A DNA stretch of 64,000 bases, from contig JAHLJT010009436.1 of assembly GCA_031308135.1 (NCBI GenBank), forward strand, positions 123,865,366 through 123,929,365, read 5' to 3'. The notes beneath the pieces were generated by a model that was not told the origin of the DNA, ran no database searches, and was given only the letters and a program-made list of their open reading frames with translations. This DNA is from Acheta domesticus. Its lineage: Eukaryota > Arthropoda > Insecta > Orthoptera > Gryllidae. The position numbers were made by a program, and so were the translations under genes. This document shows, in pieces, positions 47,634 to 58,580 of this stretch (position 1 is its first letter; each line of letters opens with the position of its first letter).

Positions 47634-47890
47634 GAAATGAAGACCTTGGGGCAATAACATGCTATGCCACGTTTCTGATGAAATTGAGATATTAGTGTTT
47701 TTCGAAGCCCCATAGATGTATCTAGATGTTGGGTTTTTATTTTAAAGATTCGCCGCAAGATGGCAGCGTAATTCATAAATCAATGTTCTTGTTAATCCCA
47801 ATGTGTAGAATGCAATATCTAAACCTTTATTCTCCGTTTTCTCAAAACGTACGTATTGTGGCAAAGCATGTTATTGCCCCGAGATCTTCA
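47634..47890. mobile_element. Possible small TIR element (about 35-bp inverted ends)
   Basis: TGAAGACCTTGGGGCAATAA followed by CATGCTATGCCAC (47,637-47,669) is inverted at 47,858-47,890, whose reverse-complement reads TGAAGATCTCGGGGCAATAA, CATGCTTTGCCAC. A third partial match (CTTGGGGCAATAATAATGC) is at 48,440. Interior is AT-rich with no transposase. No target duplication established. Confidence 0.5.
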
Positions 47891-47894
47891 AATA

Positions 47895-48940
47895 TTCTCA
47901 TAATACAAATTTGTTTTATGAGCACATGTAATCTAGACCTCCGATTTCTTAACGGCCAGTTGGAACTTCCGTTCTTTCTGTCTACTGTTCCTAATAGATT
48001 ATATTTTTAAGCTATTTTATTGTGAATGAAATATTACTGGTTTGAAAGTGATAATATTGTTTCCGGGGCGTTTTTGAAACATTACATCTTACATGAAGAA
48101 AATAAAGATAGAAATATTTTACTTCAAACATTTAGGTAGGATGACTTCTTTTTCCGGTTGGTGGATCCTAAAAAGCAGCACTTGACTTTCAAGTTCATGG
48201 GTGTGTATGTTATGATTTACTTTAGAGATGAACCGAATGGCATCTAAAAGAATGACAGAGACGTCACAACCTTTACCTTTGCATGTCTTTCAGTCCTTTG
48301 TAGAAATCGAATTCCTTACGTACTTTAGAAACTTTAGTCTTTTCACTTACGTCGTTCTCATTTAAAACTGAATGACTTAATGAAGAAAACACAGATACCA
48401 AATATTTGTGAAAATATCTTTGTTTCATTTCTTAACCCTACCTTGGGGCAATAATAATGCATATTTATTTAACATCTGAGAGAGTCGTAAGAAAATATTT
48501 TTAAAAGTAAAAATTAAATGGAAAGTCGTAATGATAGATACGTTTTAATGAAGTTCAGGTCTAATGTTTTGGTTTTATTACTTTTTGGTGTACCATATTC
48601 ATTAATTTATATGCTCAGTAATAGTTAATTTCAAATCGTATAAAATAAATAATTTGTATATTATGTTCTGTTAATTTCTCGTTCCGATTATCACATTTTA
48701 TCTAGCAAAACTTGATACAGAAACTTTACGCAATATTCATTCAATTTAATATGTAATTGTTTCTGAAAACATAGCAGACACACGTGTTTGTTACTTTCCT
48801 CAAAAACGTACTGATATATAATACAATTCTTTTTAAATTCAACATACCGGCTTTTTTGAAAATTGACGAACATTACAGAAAGGCAACGCGTTTCCTGACC
48901 GGCTAGCACATTTTCGTGAGGCATTTTTTCTCTCTTTGTT
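47895..48940. other. AT-rich stretch, no gene seen
   Basis: No gene recognised; frames at 47,726-48,010 (plus) and 48,691-48,945 (minus) show no features. Confidence 0.45.
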
Positions 48941-49029
48941 TTCATCTTGCAAATCTATTACGAAGCCCCACTCATGCCCAAGAAACTCACCGACGACACT
49001 GGACGGACATCAGCCCCAACGTTGCATAT

Positions 49030-49283
49030 CTCATTTGTTCGCGTCGGTCACGGCACGTCTTCCTGCTTCGCGCGACAGCGGCGTCTCCGGCGCTTAGTCA
49101 CCGGCGGCGGCGGCTGCGGCGCCGTGCGGCGCTTTCTCTGCCCGTCGCACGCGACCGTCAACGCGTCGCCTCGGCGTCGCGTCGCAGGCCGTCCGCCGCC
49201 TGGACGCGCGACGCCGCGCGCATGCCAATGCAGCGGGACCCATGCACGCGGAGAGCGCGCTCGGGCCCGCCTCCGCCTACAGT
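49030..49283. other. GC-rich, CpG-dense island 16
   Basis: About 250 bp, dense in CGGCGGCGG, CGCGACG and GCGTCGC. Frames of 94-207 codons on both strands, none recognised. Directly followed by the first of the two inverted MITEs. Confidence 0.55.
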
Positions 49284-49541
49284 CCCTAGATGCAGAGAGT
49301 GGCGCATTCCATTGTTCCACCGACACCGCCATTTTATGTCCAGTTGTCAGGAAAATTGGAACTGTTTAGTGTTCTGTATGTCGAGAAACATGAATCTACC
49401 CCAAACCAATATTAATATTCTTGAAAATCTTCACAATATCACCAATTGTTATAATTTTATAATTTCCCTTCAGTTCCTGACGGGGTTGTCGGGTGAGAGG
49501 ATATTAAATGGCGGCGGTTGCGCTACTCTCTGTATCTAGGG
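49284..49541. mobile_element. MITE copy A of an inverted pair
   Basis: 258 bp bounded by CCCTAGATGCAGAGAGT (left) and its inverse ACTCTCTGTATCTAGGG (right), with GCGC just inside both ends. Internal blocks 'ggaaaattggaactgt', 'cttgaaaatcttcacaat', 'caattgttataattt' and 'gagaggatattaaatggcg' recur inverted in copy B. No coding capacity. Confidence 0.72.
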
Positions 49542-49561
49542 GCTTTACCTCCGCCTGGAGT

Positions 49562-49811
49562 CCCTAGATGCAGAGTAAGCGCCGACACGTAATATCCTCC
49601 CGCCGGATGGCCCCACCAAGCAGAATGCACTTCTAGAAAAAAATGATAACAATTGGAGGCATGATGAAGATTTTCGAGCATGTTAATGTTGATTCTTAAT
49701 AGATTGGTGGCTCCAACAACGCCACACAGTTCCAACTTTTCTGAGTACTATTGAAAAAAAAGAGTGGCAGAATCGTCCCCGCTACAGAATATTTTACTCT
49801 CTGATCTAGGG
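49562..49811. mobile_element. MITE copy B of an inverted pair
   Basis: 250 bp bounded by CCCTAGATGCAGAGT and ACTCTCTGATCTAGGG. Its interior is the reverse-complement of copy A with moderate divergence. Only a 20-bp spacer separates the copies. The sequence just outside copy A (CTCCGCCTACAGT) and the spacer (CTCCGCCTGGAGT) match, so the TIR may be longer than the CCCTAGAT core, or flanking DNA was duplicated. Confidence 0.72.
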
Positions 49812-49819
49812 GCGGTACG

Positions 49820-51510
49820 ACGCAACGCGATGCGGCGTTTCTAGTGCTGAATTTGAAGAATGCGCCGCCTACTTGCCTTTTTCGTATAATCGATTACGAG
49901 ATGACGGACGGTAATTGAGACTTCACACTAGCCATCACGGGGCGGGGAGATGTACAAGACACGCGCGTGTTGCAAGACTGCTTGGTGCCAGTGGTGCCAA
50001 GGAATGTCAGTTTAATTATGGATTCACTTGTTTAAGATTTATTGATTATAATTTCTCATCACCGATATTTCGCCAATCGACACACACGATCGTGGCAGCT
50101 TGGAAATTGAAATTCTTACGTAATGATATAATGACATTCAGGAAACTATAGAAAAATGAAGAGATTGGAACGTTCTGTAAAAAGGGTGTTGCTTTATTCT
50201 ATATGTTATTGGTCTCATCAGACTGACGAACGATTATCACCATCAATTCGAACGTAACGAGGATGTATGTAATTTCAAGTTATTAAAACCATATACATTA
50301 GTAGTTTTAAAATATTTTTCAGGAATAAAAAATAATTATCAATTTGTAGTGTATATTATATTATTCTGTTCTTTAGATGCTAATGATTAATAATCTTAAG
50401 GTCGTGCTCGAAAGATTAATGTACACAATACGCAACAGAATCAGTATTTTGAAGACAGCACTTTAGTGAAAATATCATCGTAAATGGCAAAGAATCTACC
50501 TCTCTCCCACCTTTAGAATAGGGTGTATTAGTAAACAAAACTCTGACCTTTAATATATGATCAAAAATTCAACTAGAATTATTGCTCTTTATATTCTTCT
50601 TTAATTTCTTCATATCATACTCTCCTTTAATTTCTTAAGACGTACAAATATTTTCTTCACATTACAATCTTTGTTGGATATAATCATAATTCCAAACCTT
50701 CGAGTGAAACTGGTGAATTGTAACAATTTCTGTAGATACCAGTTTTAGGAGCATTTCATTGTTCCTTGTACAGATTCCCATACGTTACGCAGTATGCAAT
50801 AGAAATGAATGAGGACTATCCCAACCTATCTTGAGTGATATCAGAATCCGATCCAAGCGTGGGAAGATCCAAACGTGGGTTTCAGGATAAATACTCACAT
50901 AGGCCCATTTGGATCCAGAAAAAGTGCGTGCTCATCTTCTAAAAATAATCCTACTTTTGGTAGCGAGTGCGTGTGTGACAGACGTTTTTCAGTACGCCAT
51001 TCAGCACAAGTGAGATGTTCGACGGGGCTCAGTATAGTGGTGGAATGCTGTCCATTATTTCCTGATTCAGATAATTCTAAAAATTATCCTTGATATAACC
51101 TGTTTCAGGGAGTTTTAAACACCTAAACCGCGTTTTAGAGGTGGCTTTATGGCACCTGCAGAGATGATCAATTGCTCCTTTAATTCATCTTGAAAACAAA
51201 AATCGATTGGCATTATTTTTAGCTGGATCTGTCTAAATTATTCTAAAAGGATTCTAGAAAAAAAACGCGATTTGGCGAAGTTTCAAGACAACTACGATGT
51301 GAAATGTGAATTATTGATACTATACTGTCTTTCCGGCATAACATAAATCGCCACGACTTCATTTATCAGATTGACGATAATTAAACCTAATTTTGCAATG
51401 AAATTAAAAAAAGTATTCCTATAGATGCTTTTTCATGTAACTTTCTAGGCCCGAAGAGGAACTAGAATACTGTATTATGTTCATAATTTAATTATGATAT
51501 GAACTGTGAC
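49820..51510. other. AT-rich stretch, no gene seen
   Basis: No recognisable gene or element. A 72-codon plus-strand frame at 50,875 shows no features. Confidence 0.5.
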
Positions 51511-51511
51511 A

Positions 51512-52215
51512 TTTTTACTTTCGCGTATACGTAGGTATATACGGAGTATATACATCGTAGAAAAATTTATGTAATACGACGTAGAAAAATTTATGTAATG
51601 CTGCGCGAAAAGACTGCAGATTTTTGGTAAGGATAGGGCCTAATATACTCTGAGATAACATATACGCCATTTTGCTCTATTATTTGTTTGTTTGTTTACA
51701 TTTTTTGATAAATCTCTCACGTTGTTACTATACATTACGTTATCGGCGATTTGTTGACTTTATTATATTAATGAGTACATGTTCTTTAAATAATGTTAAG
51801 TAAACTTTCTCCAAAACTCAACCGTTTTCTGTGAAAACTAGCTGAAAATTCCGCATTTTCAGAAACGCTCAAACCCCATTTTCTCATAAATAGCTCCACA
51901 TTTTTTCTTCAAACTTTTCGATCGGATAGTGCTAATTGAATTCTTGAATATGACGTAAAGTTAATTTTGGGAAATGTTTTCGTTTTTTCAAAAATTACAC
52001 AAATATAATTTTTCGTAAAAAATTGACACACCGTTAATATGCACATTTCCAACGAGTTGTAAATACTATTGTATTTGTGATGTGTATACAAATACTTGTG
52101 TATTTGTTCTAATGATGTTTTTCAAAAACTCAAATGTTTTCTGCGGTAAAGAGCTACAAAATTTGCATTTACAGTAGCTCTTAAACGCCATTTTCTTAAA
52201 AACGGCTACAATTTT
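51512..52215 (-). repeat. HTR repeat family, copy 9 (minus strand)
   Basis: Begins with TTTTTACTTTCGCGTATACG (inverted HTR end) and a locally duplicated 'cgtagaaaaatttatgtaat' (51,558 and 51,580). The unique 3' part seen in other copies is absent. Upstream modules then follow: 'gataaatctctcacgttgtta', 'aactttctccaaaactcaaccgttttctgtgaaaa', 'gcattttcagaaacgctcaaaccccattttctcataaatagc' and 'gatcggatagtgctaattg', then a second module with 'ttttctgcggtaaagagctac' and 'agtagctcttaaacgccattttc'. So it has lost the middle of the element but kept the end and the modules. Confidence 0.75.
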
Positions 52216-52370
52216 GTCAAAGAAAATTGCCATTCAGGAGGAGGTTTTACTGTTCTTTAATATTCTTAATAATATTTCCGTTCTACCATTAGGAAACAAA
52301 AATAAGAAAATGTAAAAAAATGTACTTTGGGCGGCGATAGATGGAAGGTGGTTTCTCAGTGAAAAGTGGA
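52215..52370 (-). repeat. B segment copy 3 (minus strand)
   Basis: Inverse of the 2,330-2,490 part of copy 2: 'aaaattgccattcag', 'tctttaatattcttaataata', 'gttctaccattaggaaac', 'aaaaaatgtactttgggcggcgat'. It follows HTR modules, as in copy 2. Confidence 0.65.
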
Positions 52371-53300
52371 AGCAAATTGTGCAGTAGTGAACAAAAATAG
52401 TAATTTATAATAAGTGGTGGTGATAAATAATTAATGATAATATGATAAAAAATTAATGATAAATCTAATAATTTCTATGAAATTAGTTCTTGTTTTGATG
52501 TCAATGTTCCCAAGTTGGAATGTTGGTATTCCGCTGATAAGATGTAATACCCCCCACCAAAAAAAGAAAGAATGAAGTAAATTTAACACTTTTTTAAATA
52601 AATAATTCTATTTACTTAATATATTAATTGCGTCAAATTCTATTCGCTAATAGTGGTGTTCTAGTGTTATTCGATTTGAAAGCGTAGGACTACGCAAGTT
52701 GGCCATATTGAAATTTGCCCAGTGCATTGGTATAGATTCGATAAGAGTGATTTTGAATAGGGATGTAAGGTATGTACCTTTTTTTCTTAATGAAATATGC
52801 TCGTCAAAAACATCTTCAAATAAGGTCATGTTGAATTTTTCCGGAATTTGCATATTTGTGGAGTAGGCATACTGGACGTCAAAATTAGTCACCCAATGAT
52901 ATACTTTATATTTAAAACTATTATAAAACAATTAGGATTCGACGAGATTAATACATCGAACAAAAATAGTATTTTATAATAATTTATAAAAAATGTTTGT
53001 TAAATTTACAATTTACAATTTGTATTCTCAATGCATGATGTATTTCTGTCAAACAATCCGCAAAGCTTTATTGAAATTTGCGCAACAATTCCGCAAGGAA
53101 TATTTGGGAACTACATTGTATGAGATGGTGGCAGTGATAAAATAAAGATGTTTTATTTAGTAGAGTTTGTGTTTACAAATTAGACTTTTAAAAATTATTC
53201 AAAACCTATTTGATAATCATTATTTTTGTCCGTGTTGAGAGGTATTGAACACACATATATTCACTGAACGTAAGGTCACTTATCTATCCATATGTTAGCA
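52371..53300. other. AT-rich spacer between two B segments
   Basis: About 0.95 kb. A 94-codon minus-strand frame (52,647-52,931, MFYNSFKYKVYHWVTNFDVQ...) has balanced composition but no recognised domain. Both edges meet B-segment sequence sharing AAAAAATGTACTTTGGGCGG, so this could be an insertion into one B copy. Confidence 0.35.
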
Positions 53301-53304
53301 TTTC

Positions 53305-53455
53305 AACCGGAAATTAAGAATACGTCAAAAAATGTACTTTGGGCGGCGATTAATGGCAGCTGGCAAGAATATGTGGTATGTCCGAATAGCTAGCCGAGAA
53401 CAAAGGAAATAAAAACTAATAGGGAAAGTCTGTGCTATTCTGTAGCACCACTAGT
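53305..53455 (-). repeat. B segment copy 4 (minus strand)
   Basis: Inverse of 2,235-2,400: 'aaaaaatgtactttgggcggcgat', 'aatagctagccgagaacaaaggaaat' and GAAAGTCTGTGCTATTCTGT at its end. Overlaps copy 3 by the shared AAAAAATGTACTTTGGGCGG block. Confidence 0.65.
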
Positions 53456-53638
53456 TTTAAATGCAATTAGCCATCTGAGGTGCCATGCTAAACTAGCAAT
53501 CTAATAAGGTATTAATTTACCATAAAATAACTGTTTTTGGATATTTATTTAACACAAGAGATAGATTATAACAACCGTGAATGTAACTCCTATTTTAAAA
53601 CATCAGTTGTTAACTACTCTTTTTCACACCGTCAGTAA

Positions 53639-53707
53639 CCTGGTTGATAAAAACCTGTATCAACCTGGTTGATAAAAACCTGTATCACCTGGTTGATAAA
53701 AACTGAG
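53639..53707 (+). repeat. 25-bp minisatellite, three units
   Basis: CCTGGTTGATAAAAACCTG plus TATCAA repeated at 53,639, 53,664 and 53,688 (25, 24 and a truncated 20 bp). Confidence 0.9.
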
Positions 53708-54014
53708 AGTGATTAGGGACGCTACGTTATTATTTTTTCTAAGTGAATCAACTCTCATGAAAAAGATGCAAAACAAGGCTTAAGGCACGATTAATTATTT
53801 GCAATGAAAAAACACTATTCGTGAATCATTGCGCACTGAAAGCAACATAACAGTAAATGCTTGTTAGCGAAGATTTAGTAGCGCTAAAGGAAACACACAC
53901 AACATTAATGTCCAAAACCGTAAGACCGAAGAGAATTCAATTACTCAGAAAAGGGTTAAATTATTGTTCTCGTCAGTCGCAAATTCTTCTAAATGTACTT
54001 CCTCTAAGGTTTGA

Positions 54015-54350
54015 TACTACTCGTATATCTGGTGGATACATAGTTATTGTTTTGGCTGTGAAACCTTTGTGCAACTCCTATATTACTTTGCCCAAGGGCA
54101 GTGTGTCAGTGAAAGGCACGAAAAGGATGGAAATTACGTCTTCATAATTATTGGTGTTATAAATTTTCGATTTTTTGTTCTTGTATTAATATATTTGATG
54201 GATACATACTGTTATTGTTTTGGCTGTGAAACTTTTGTGCAACTGATATATTACTTTGTACAAGGACACTGTGCCAATGAAAGGCACTAAAACGATGGAA
54301 ATCACGATGGACTTCATAATTATTCGTGATCTAAATCTTCGATTTTATGT
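54015..54350 (+). repeat. Tandem duplication, 168-bp unit
   Basis: Two diverged units in tandem, each with 'tggatacat', 'ttattgttttggctgtgaaac', 'ttgtgcaact', 'tgaaaggcac' and 'ttcataattatt'. The offset is 168 bp (TTTTGGCTGTG at 54,050 and 54,218). Short frames across it come from the duplication. Confidence 0.85.
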
Positions 54351-55235
54351 TCATTTACGCATCTTATTTTTTATAATTATTTCTAAATCATAAACTTTAT
54401 TGAGTTCCATGTTCCAATAATTCAGAGTTAGGCAATCAAAAAATTCGATGTTTTCATAGAAATTTTCTATTTTATATCATAAAAAGGTGAACTAATCTTT
54501 AGTCGCTATAGAATACTGAATGAAAATTGTTTTAGTGGAATTGAAATTACTGATTTTTAGAATTAGCTCTTGAATTCTTGAAATTTCTTCTTTTCCTCAA
54601 CTAGTAATTACCAACAAAATTAAATAAATTAGATCCTACTCTAAATAGAATTACTTTTGTTATTTTAACCATTGGTATGTGTCTGTATTTGTGTTCAAGA
54701 TTTTAATTAATCTATGCGCTATTGCGACCTCTGACGTACCTTCATTGTTTCAAATAAAAATAGAGAATCTCAGGATGTCATGAAAAACGGCCATAACACG
54801 GCATTACACGGCAATTTAGTTAGAATTATGCTCTTTCATCGCCCTGAGAAAGTATTGATTCAGCAGTTTCCAGACAAGATAATCTATACGTGGAACTCAA
54901 CTCAACACACACTGATTCTAAAAATAAACTCCCCTCAATAATGCAATAATACGGAATCTCAGATCTTATATTGTAGGCGTTCTCATTAAAAACAGAGGGG
55001 CGTGAAATTCACCTATTATATTAAATAGAGTAAATTAAAGTTTAACATGAACTATGCACATTTTTCCATTGAATTTTCTCTCATTCTTAATATAACATTG
55101 AACATTATAACTAGAGGCCGGAAAAATATGTAGTATTAAACGTCAAAATATGTACATAAATATGTAATGAAAACAGAAAAAATTTGTAATAAATATGTAA
55201 AATCGGATATAATATGTAATATTAAAAAATTCTAA
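54351..55235. other. AT-rich stretch, no gene seen
   Basis: No gene. 'atatgta' and 'aaatatgtaat' motifs are frequent at 55,125-55,220, as a loose AT repeat. Confidence 0.5.
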
Positions 55236-55245
55236 TTAAAAACCT

Positions 55246-55515
55246 TACTTACTTACTAGCCAACGCCCACCCTTGGCAGGTTAGACATTTGGTGACGCGC
55301 TGACCAGTATAGACGGGCTGTCTCTCTGTATAAGTCACCTGCCGAGTTTGTGTTGGCACTCAGGGCTGGGCACATCGGAAGGTGTGTTGCATCCATCTTT
55401 GGGCCATTTACATAGCACACAGGCATCGGTTTCGAAGACCCCTATGCGGTGCAGGTGGCTGGCAAGGTAGTCGTGGCCTGTAGTTGTTCTGAACACTTTA
55501 CATCATACAACGTTC
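55246..55515 (-). pseudogene. 3' end of a Jockey-like non-LTR retrotransposon, truncated and frameshifted
   Basis: Minus strand reads FRTTTGHDYLASHLHRIGV then DACVLCKWPKDG. After a frameshift of one base it reads MDATHLPMCPALSANTNSA and ...SARHQMSNLPRVGVG followed by a TAG stop. This is the C-terminal CxxC...H...C cysteine motif region ('GHxYLxxHLxRIG', 'CPLC', 'H.L..CP') of Jockey/R1-group reverse transcriptases. The stop is followed by a TAAG tandem tail (TAGTAAGTAAGTAAGG), as in elements that end in short tandem units. The 5' part is missing; homology is not visible past about 55,515. Confidence 0.78.
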
Positions 55516-55639
55516 TCGTCTGTAGTAAAAGCTTAATCTATTGTAACCTAAAACCTAGTTTAGCAGCCAGACTAATCGCAATAGAAGCCATCGCACAGAC
55601 TGGCGAGATCTACGACCAGGAAACATACAGTAAGTAGAG

Positions 55640-57585
55640 TTTGAGAACATTAAGTAGAAAGACAAAAAATATGTAACTACATAAAAATCCTATCTCTAAT
55701 TATAACCTTCGACGATATGTCAATTGAGGTGATTGCAGTTTGATGCGTTTTAGAAGCTGAAAAGTATAAAAAACAGAATGTCGTCCGTCTATATTTATTT
55801 CATATTGAGTTGCGACGTAACGTCAAAAATTATCTTCTACTAATATATCTATGCCTTACCAAGATTAATAGTGTCGAATTCAGAATATCTATTTATAATA
55901 ATTCATAATATCTATTATAAAAATTCTGAATGTAATAGTAATAAGTAATGTAATGTAAGTAAGTAATAACTAATGTACTGTTTTGTAACATATATTTTCA
56001 AGGAATATGTGGAATTATGTTTATTCTAAACTTCAAGTACATCAATTTACTAAGTAACTAAACTACAAGTTACATATGTTTCTAAACGATGTGATATTTC
56101 GAAAAAAATGGTACTGAATCATTAAAAGATTGATTAAACACGCTCTAATGGGTGACATTTTACAGATTTAAGATGTTTGTTTCCACGTCATACTGTAACG
56201 TATTTCGATTTTACCATTAATATTTTTGTATTATTCTTTTCCAATCTTATCAAAGTATTACATTTTGTCGTGAGTTCTGATATAAAACATTAATCGTCTT
56301 ACCTGTTGCATGCGTACGAGTAATTCTATACAGAATCACGATCACTGGAAGTTCTGTGAAAGAAACGCTTACTATTAATCTGATGGCAACTACAATGATT
56401 TATCAGTCTTTTCTCTTTTAAAAACAATCAAATTTTGAATTTATTACTATTAATTTACACAGTACTGGAGATATCTTGAATTAAATGAATGAACTTTCCT
56501 CTGAATACATGAATATACCGTACGATCTTTCGGAAATAATGTTCATAAGCTTACGATACTTCTCGGATGATTTTCTTCCGAAATGGTTCCCGTGTCCGGT
56601 GCTGTCCAGTTGTCTTCTATAACTGGGTTTGGCTTGTCCGAATAAATTCCGAATACCTCCCCCCGGAATGTGTTTATTTGATCTTTTAAGTAATTTAATA
56701 TATTATCGCGACGTGACTGGCCCTCGCTAGGTTTCGGATGAACCTCTTCTCGCGACTATCTCAATCAATTTGCTACCCAGCTATGGAGCTATCCTAACAT
56801 AAACCCTTTGGAAAATATGAAGTCTTTTTAAATTAAATGAACTAAATTTACTTTAACACGCGAAACACACAAATCACAATATAATATAATGCTTCTAAAC
56901 TTTAATTCTACACTGTGTTGATCTATAAGGATTAGCCATCAACTATTCACTTCAATATCTTTTAGCAAATAACCCAGATTACAATGCATTAACACATACA
57001 TCTTATCATTTGATGTGCACAGCTCCACTGCATTTTACAAGACTGAGAAAATGTTACTATGCACAAAACCAAGACTTCCAATGCCTATTTCACATTTGTA
57101 GCATCTTATGACAATCGGGCCGTGACGAAACGTCGTATCTGTTTATTGTGCCTTGTCATAGAACATGGAATCTGTATATTTATTGACACGTTGCCTTAAC
57201 AACGTCTATTCTTTGTCTCCGGAACGTCTCGAATACGTATGATCTCCTCATAATGGCAGACCTGATACCATTATATTCGTGCCAAATACCGTGGGGTATT
57301 TTGGTTTATCACAACTTATATCTGAATTTCATCGTTTTCCATATCTCTTTTTTCTTATTTTCTGCACATTGAAAATGTGAAAATATTAGTGATTAATTTA
57401 AACATACTACGTTCTCTGGCTCCACCGTCGGCTGATCTCACGGTGTACGTGATATAAATGATGTAAGTAAAAACAGAAAATAAATCTAAGAGATAGACTT
57501 GTAAAAATATTCTCTTTAGGAAAATATTGGCTTTGAGATGCGCGAGTGTGCAGCGATCTAGAGAGCAGCTGTCGGCTAACAGTTC
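55640..57585. other. AT-rich stretch, no gene recognised
   Basis: No gene seen. 56,560-56,770 has mixed composition without open frames of note. A 62-codon plus-strand frame at 55,449-55,637 overlaps the retrotransposon end and has no recognised motif. Confidence 0.5.
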
Positions 57586-57589
57586 TTTT

Positions 57590-58090
57590 CGCTGCGCGGG
57601 AATCGCTGATTCTCTGGGCGGGGCCGGGCGGAGCGGGGCAGGGCGAGGCGAGCGCGTCTCCACAGCGCCGGCTGCGGCGGATCACCGGAGCCCGGCGGCC
57701 TTCAACTTGAAAAAAGCGGGCGGGCAACCTTGAAAACCACTCGGGCGGGCGGCCGACTTGGCCCGGTCCCACCCATCCACCCGCCCGGTCGGCGCGCAGG
57801 CCGGTTGGGCGGCATAGCGCGGCGCGCCCCACCCTGAGGCCGACCTGCCGCCGCAGCCGCAGCCGCTGCCGCTGCCGCGCCCAGCCCCGCCCTGCCCCGG
57901 CCCGCCCCGGCCCGCCCCGGCCCGCCCCGCCGCCCGCACCTCCCCGCGCACGCACCACGCCCACAGCCACCACCGCCTCCATCGCCACCGACCCAGGCCC
58001 AGGTGTCACCGTGGCGGCCGTCCAGAATCGCAACAACCGCCGACGCCGACGTAGTCGCTAGGCACCGATGTTGGGCTGGGTCGCGGAGGA
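57590..58090. other. GC-rich, CpG-dense island 17
   Basis: About 500 bp. G-rich on plus in its first 80 bp (GGGCGGGGCCGGGCGG), then C-rich, including a CCCGCCCCGG tandem at 57,890-57,935. Frames up to 212 codons are open on both strands because stops are rare. A TATA-like box lies 20 bp past the right edge. Confidence 0.65.
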
Positions 58091-58110
58091 GCTGGTGCCG
58101 TGTTATGCAG

Positions 58111-58140
58111 TATAAAAGGGCGTTGCCGCACTCGATGACA
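58111..58140 (+). promoter_or_regulatory. Candidate core promoter at the edge of island 17
   Basis: TATAAAAGGG at 58,111-58,120 matches the animal TATA box. A possible initiator (GACATTG, +1 at A58,140) lies 29 bp downstream, a usual spacing; TCATTTG at 58,148 is a better initiator but 39 bp away. It points rightwards, away from the island. No recognised coding sequence follows, so any transcript would be non-coding or have a distant exon. Confidence 0.25.
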
Positions 58141-58568
58141 TTGGGCCTCATTTGTTTCTTTGAGAATAATAAAATACTATGGCCCCTCGCCGGTGATATC
58201 ACCATTATTCTTGCACTGAAAATCGAAATACTTGTCAAATTACGTATTGGCACTTTAGAATACACTATTGTATTCGAAAAGTCTTGCATTTGCTTTATTG
58301 CTTTTATCTTCAGATAATGTGTCACGCTTCCTCTACTCATGCACCGTAGTCCATTTTAAAAATAAAAAGTACTATATCAAATCTCTTCAAAAATATTCAC
58401 CTAGGCATTTCATGAATAATATTAGAAAATACCATCGCATTTGGATAGTACTATGTACTCATCTTGCATCGCACATTCACTTTCTCTTTCTTTGCATCAA
58501 ACTTATTTCATATGTATAGGCATATGTCAGGCATATTACAAATTTACAGAAATTTCTCATGTGTCATG

Positions 58569-58580
58569 TCAGTTGTTACA
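58569..58580 (+). repeat. Target-site duplication, left copy
   Basis: TCAGTTGTTACA, identical to 59,281-59,292. Confidence 0.9.
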
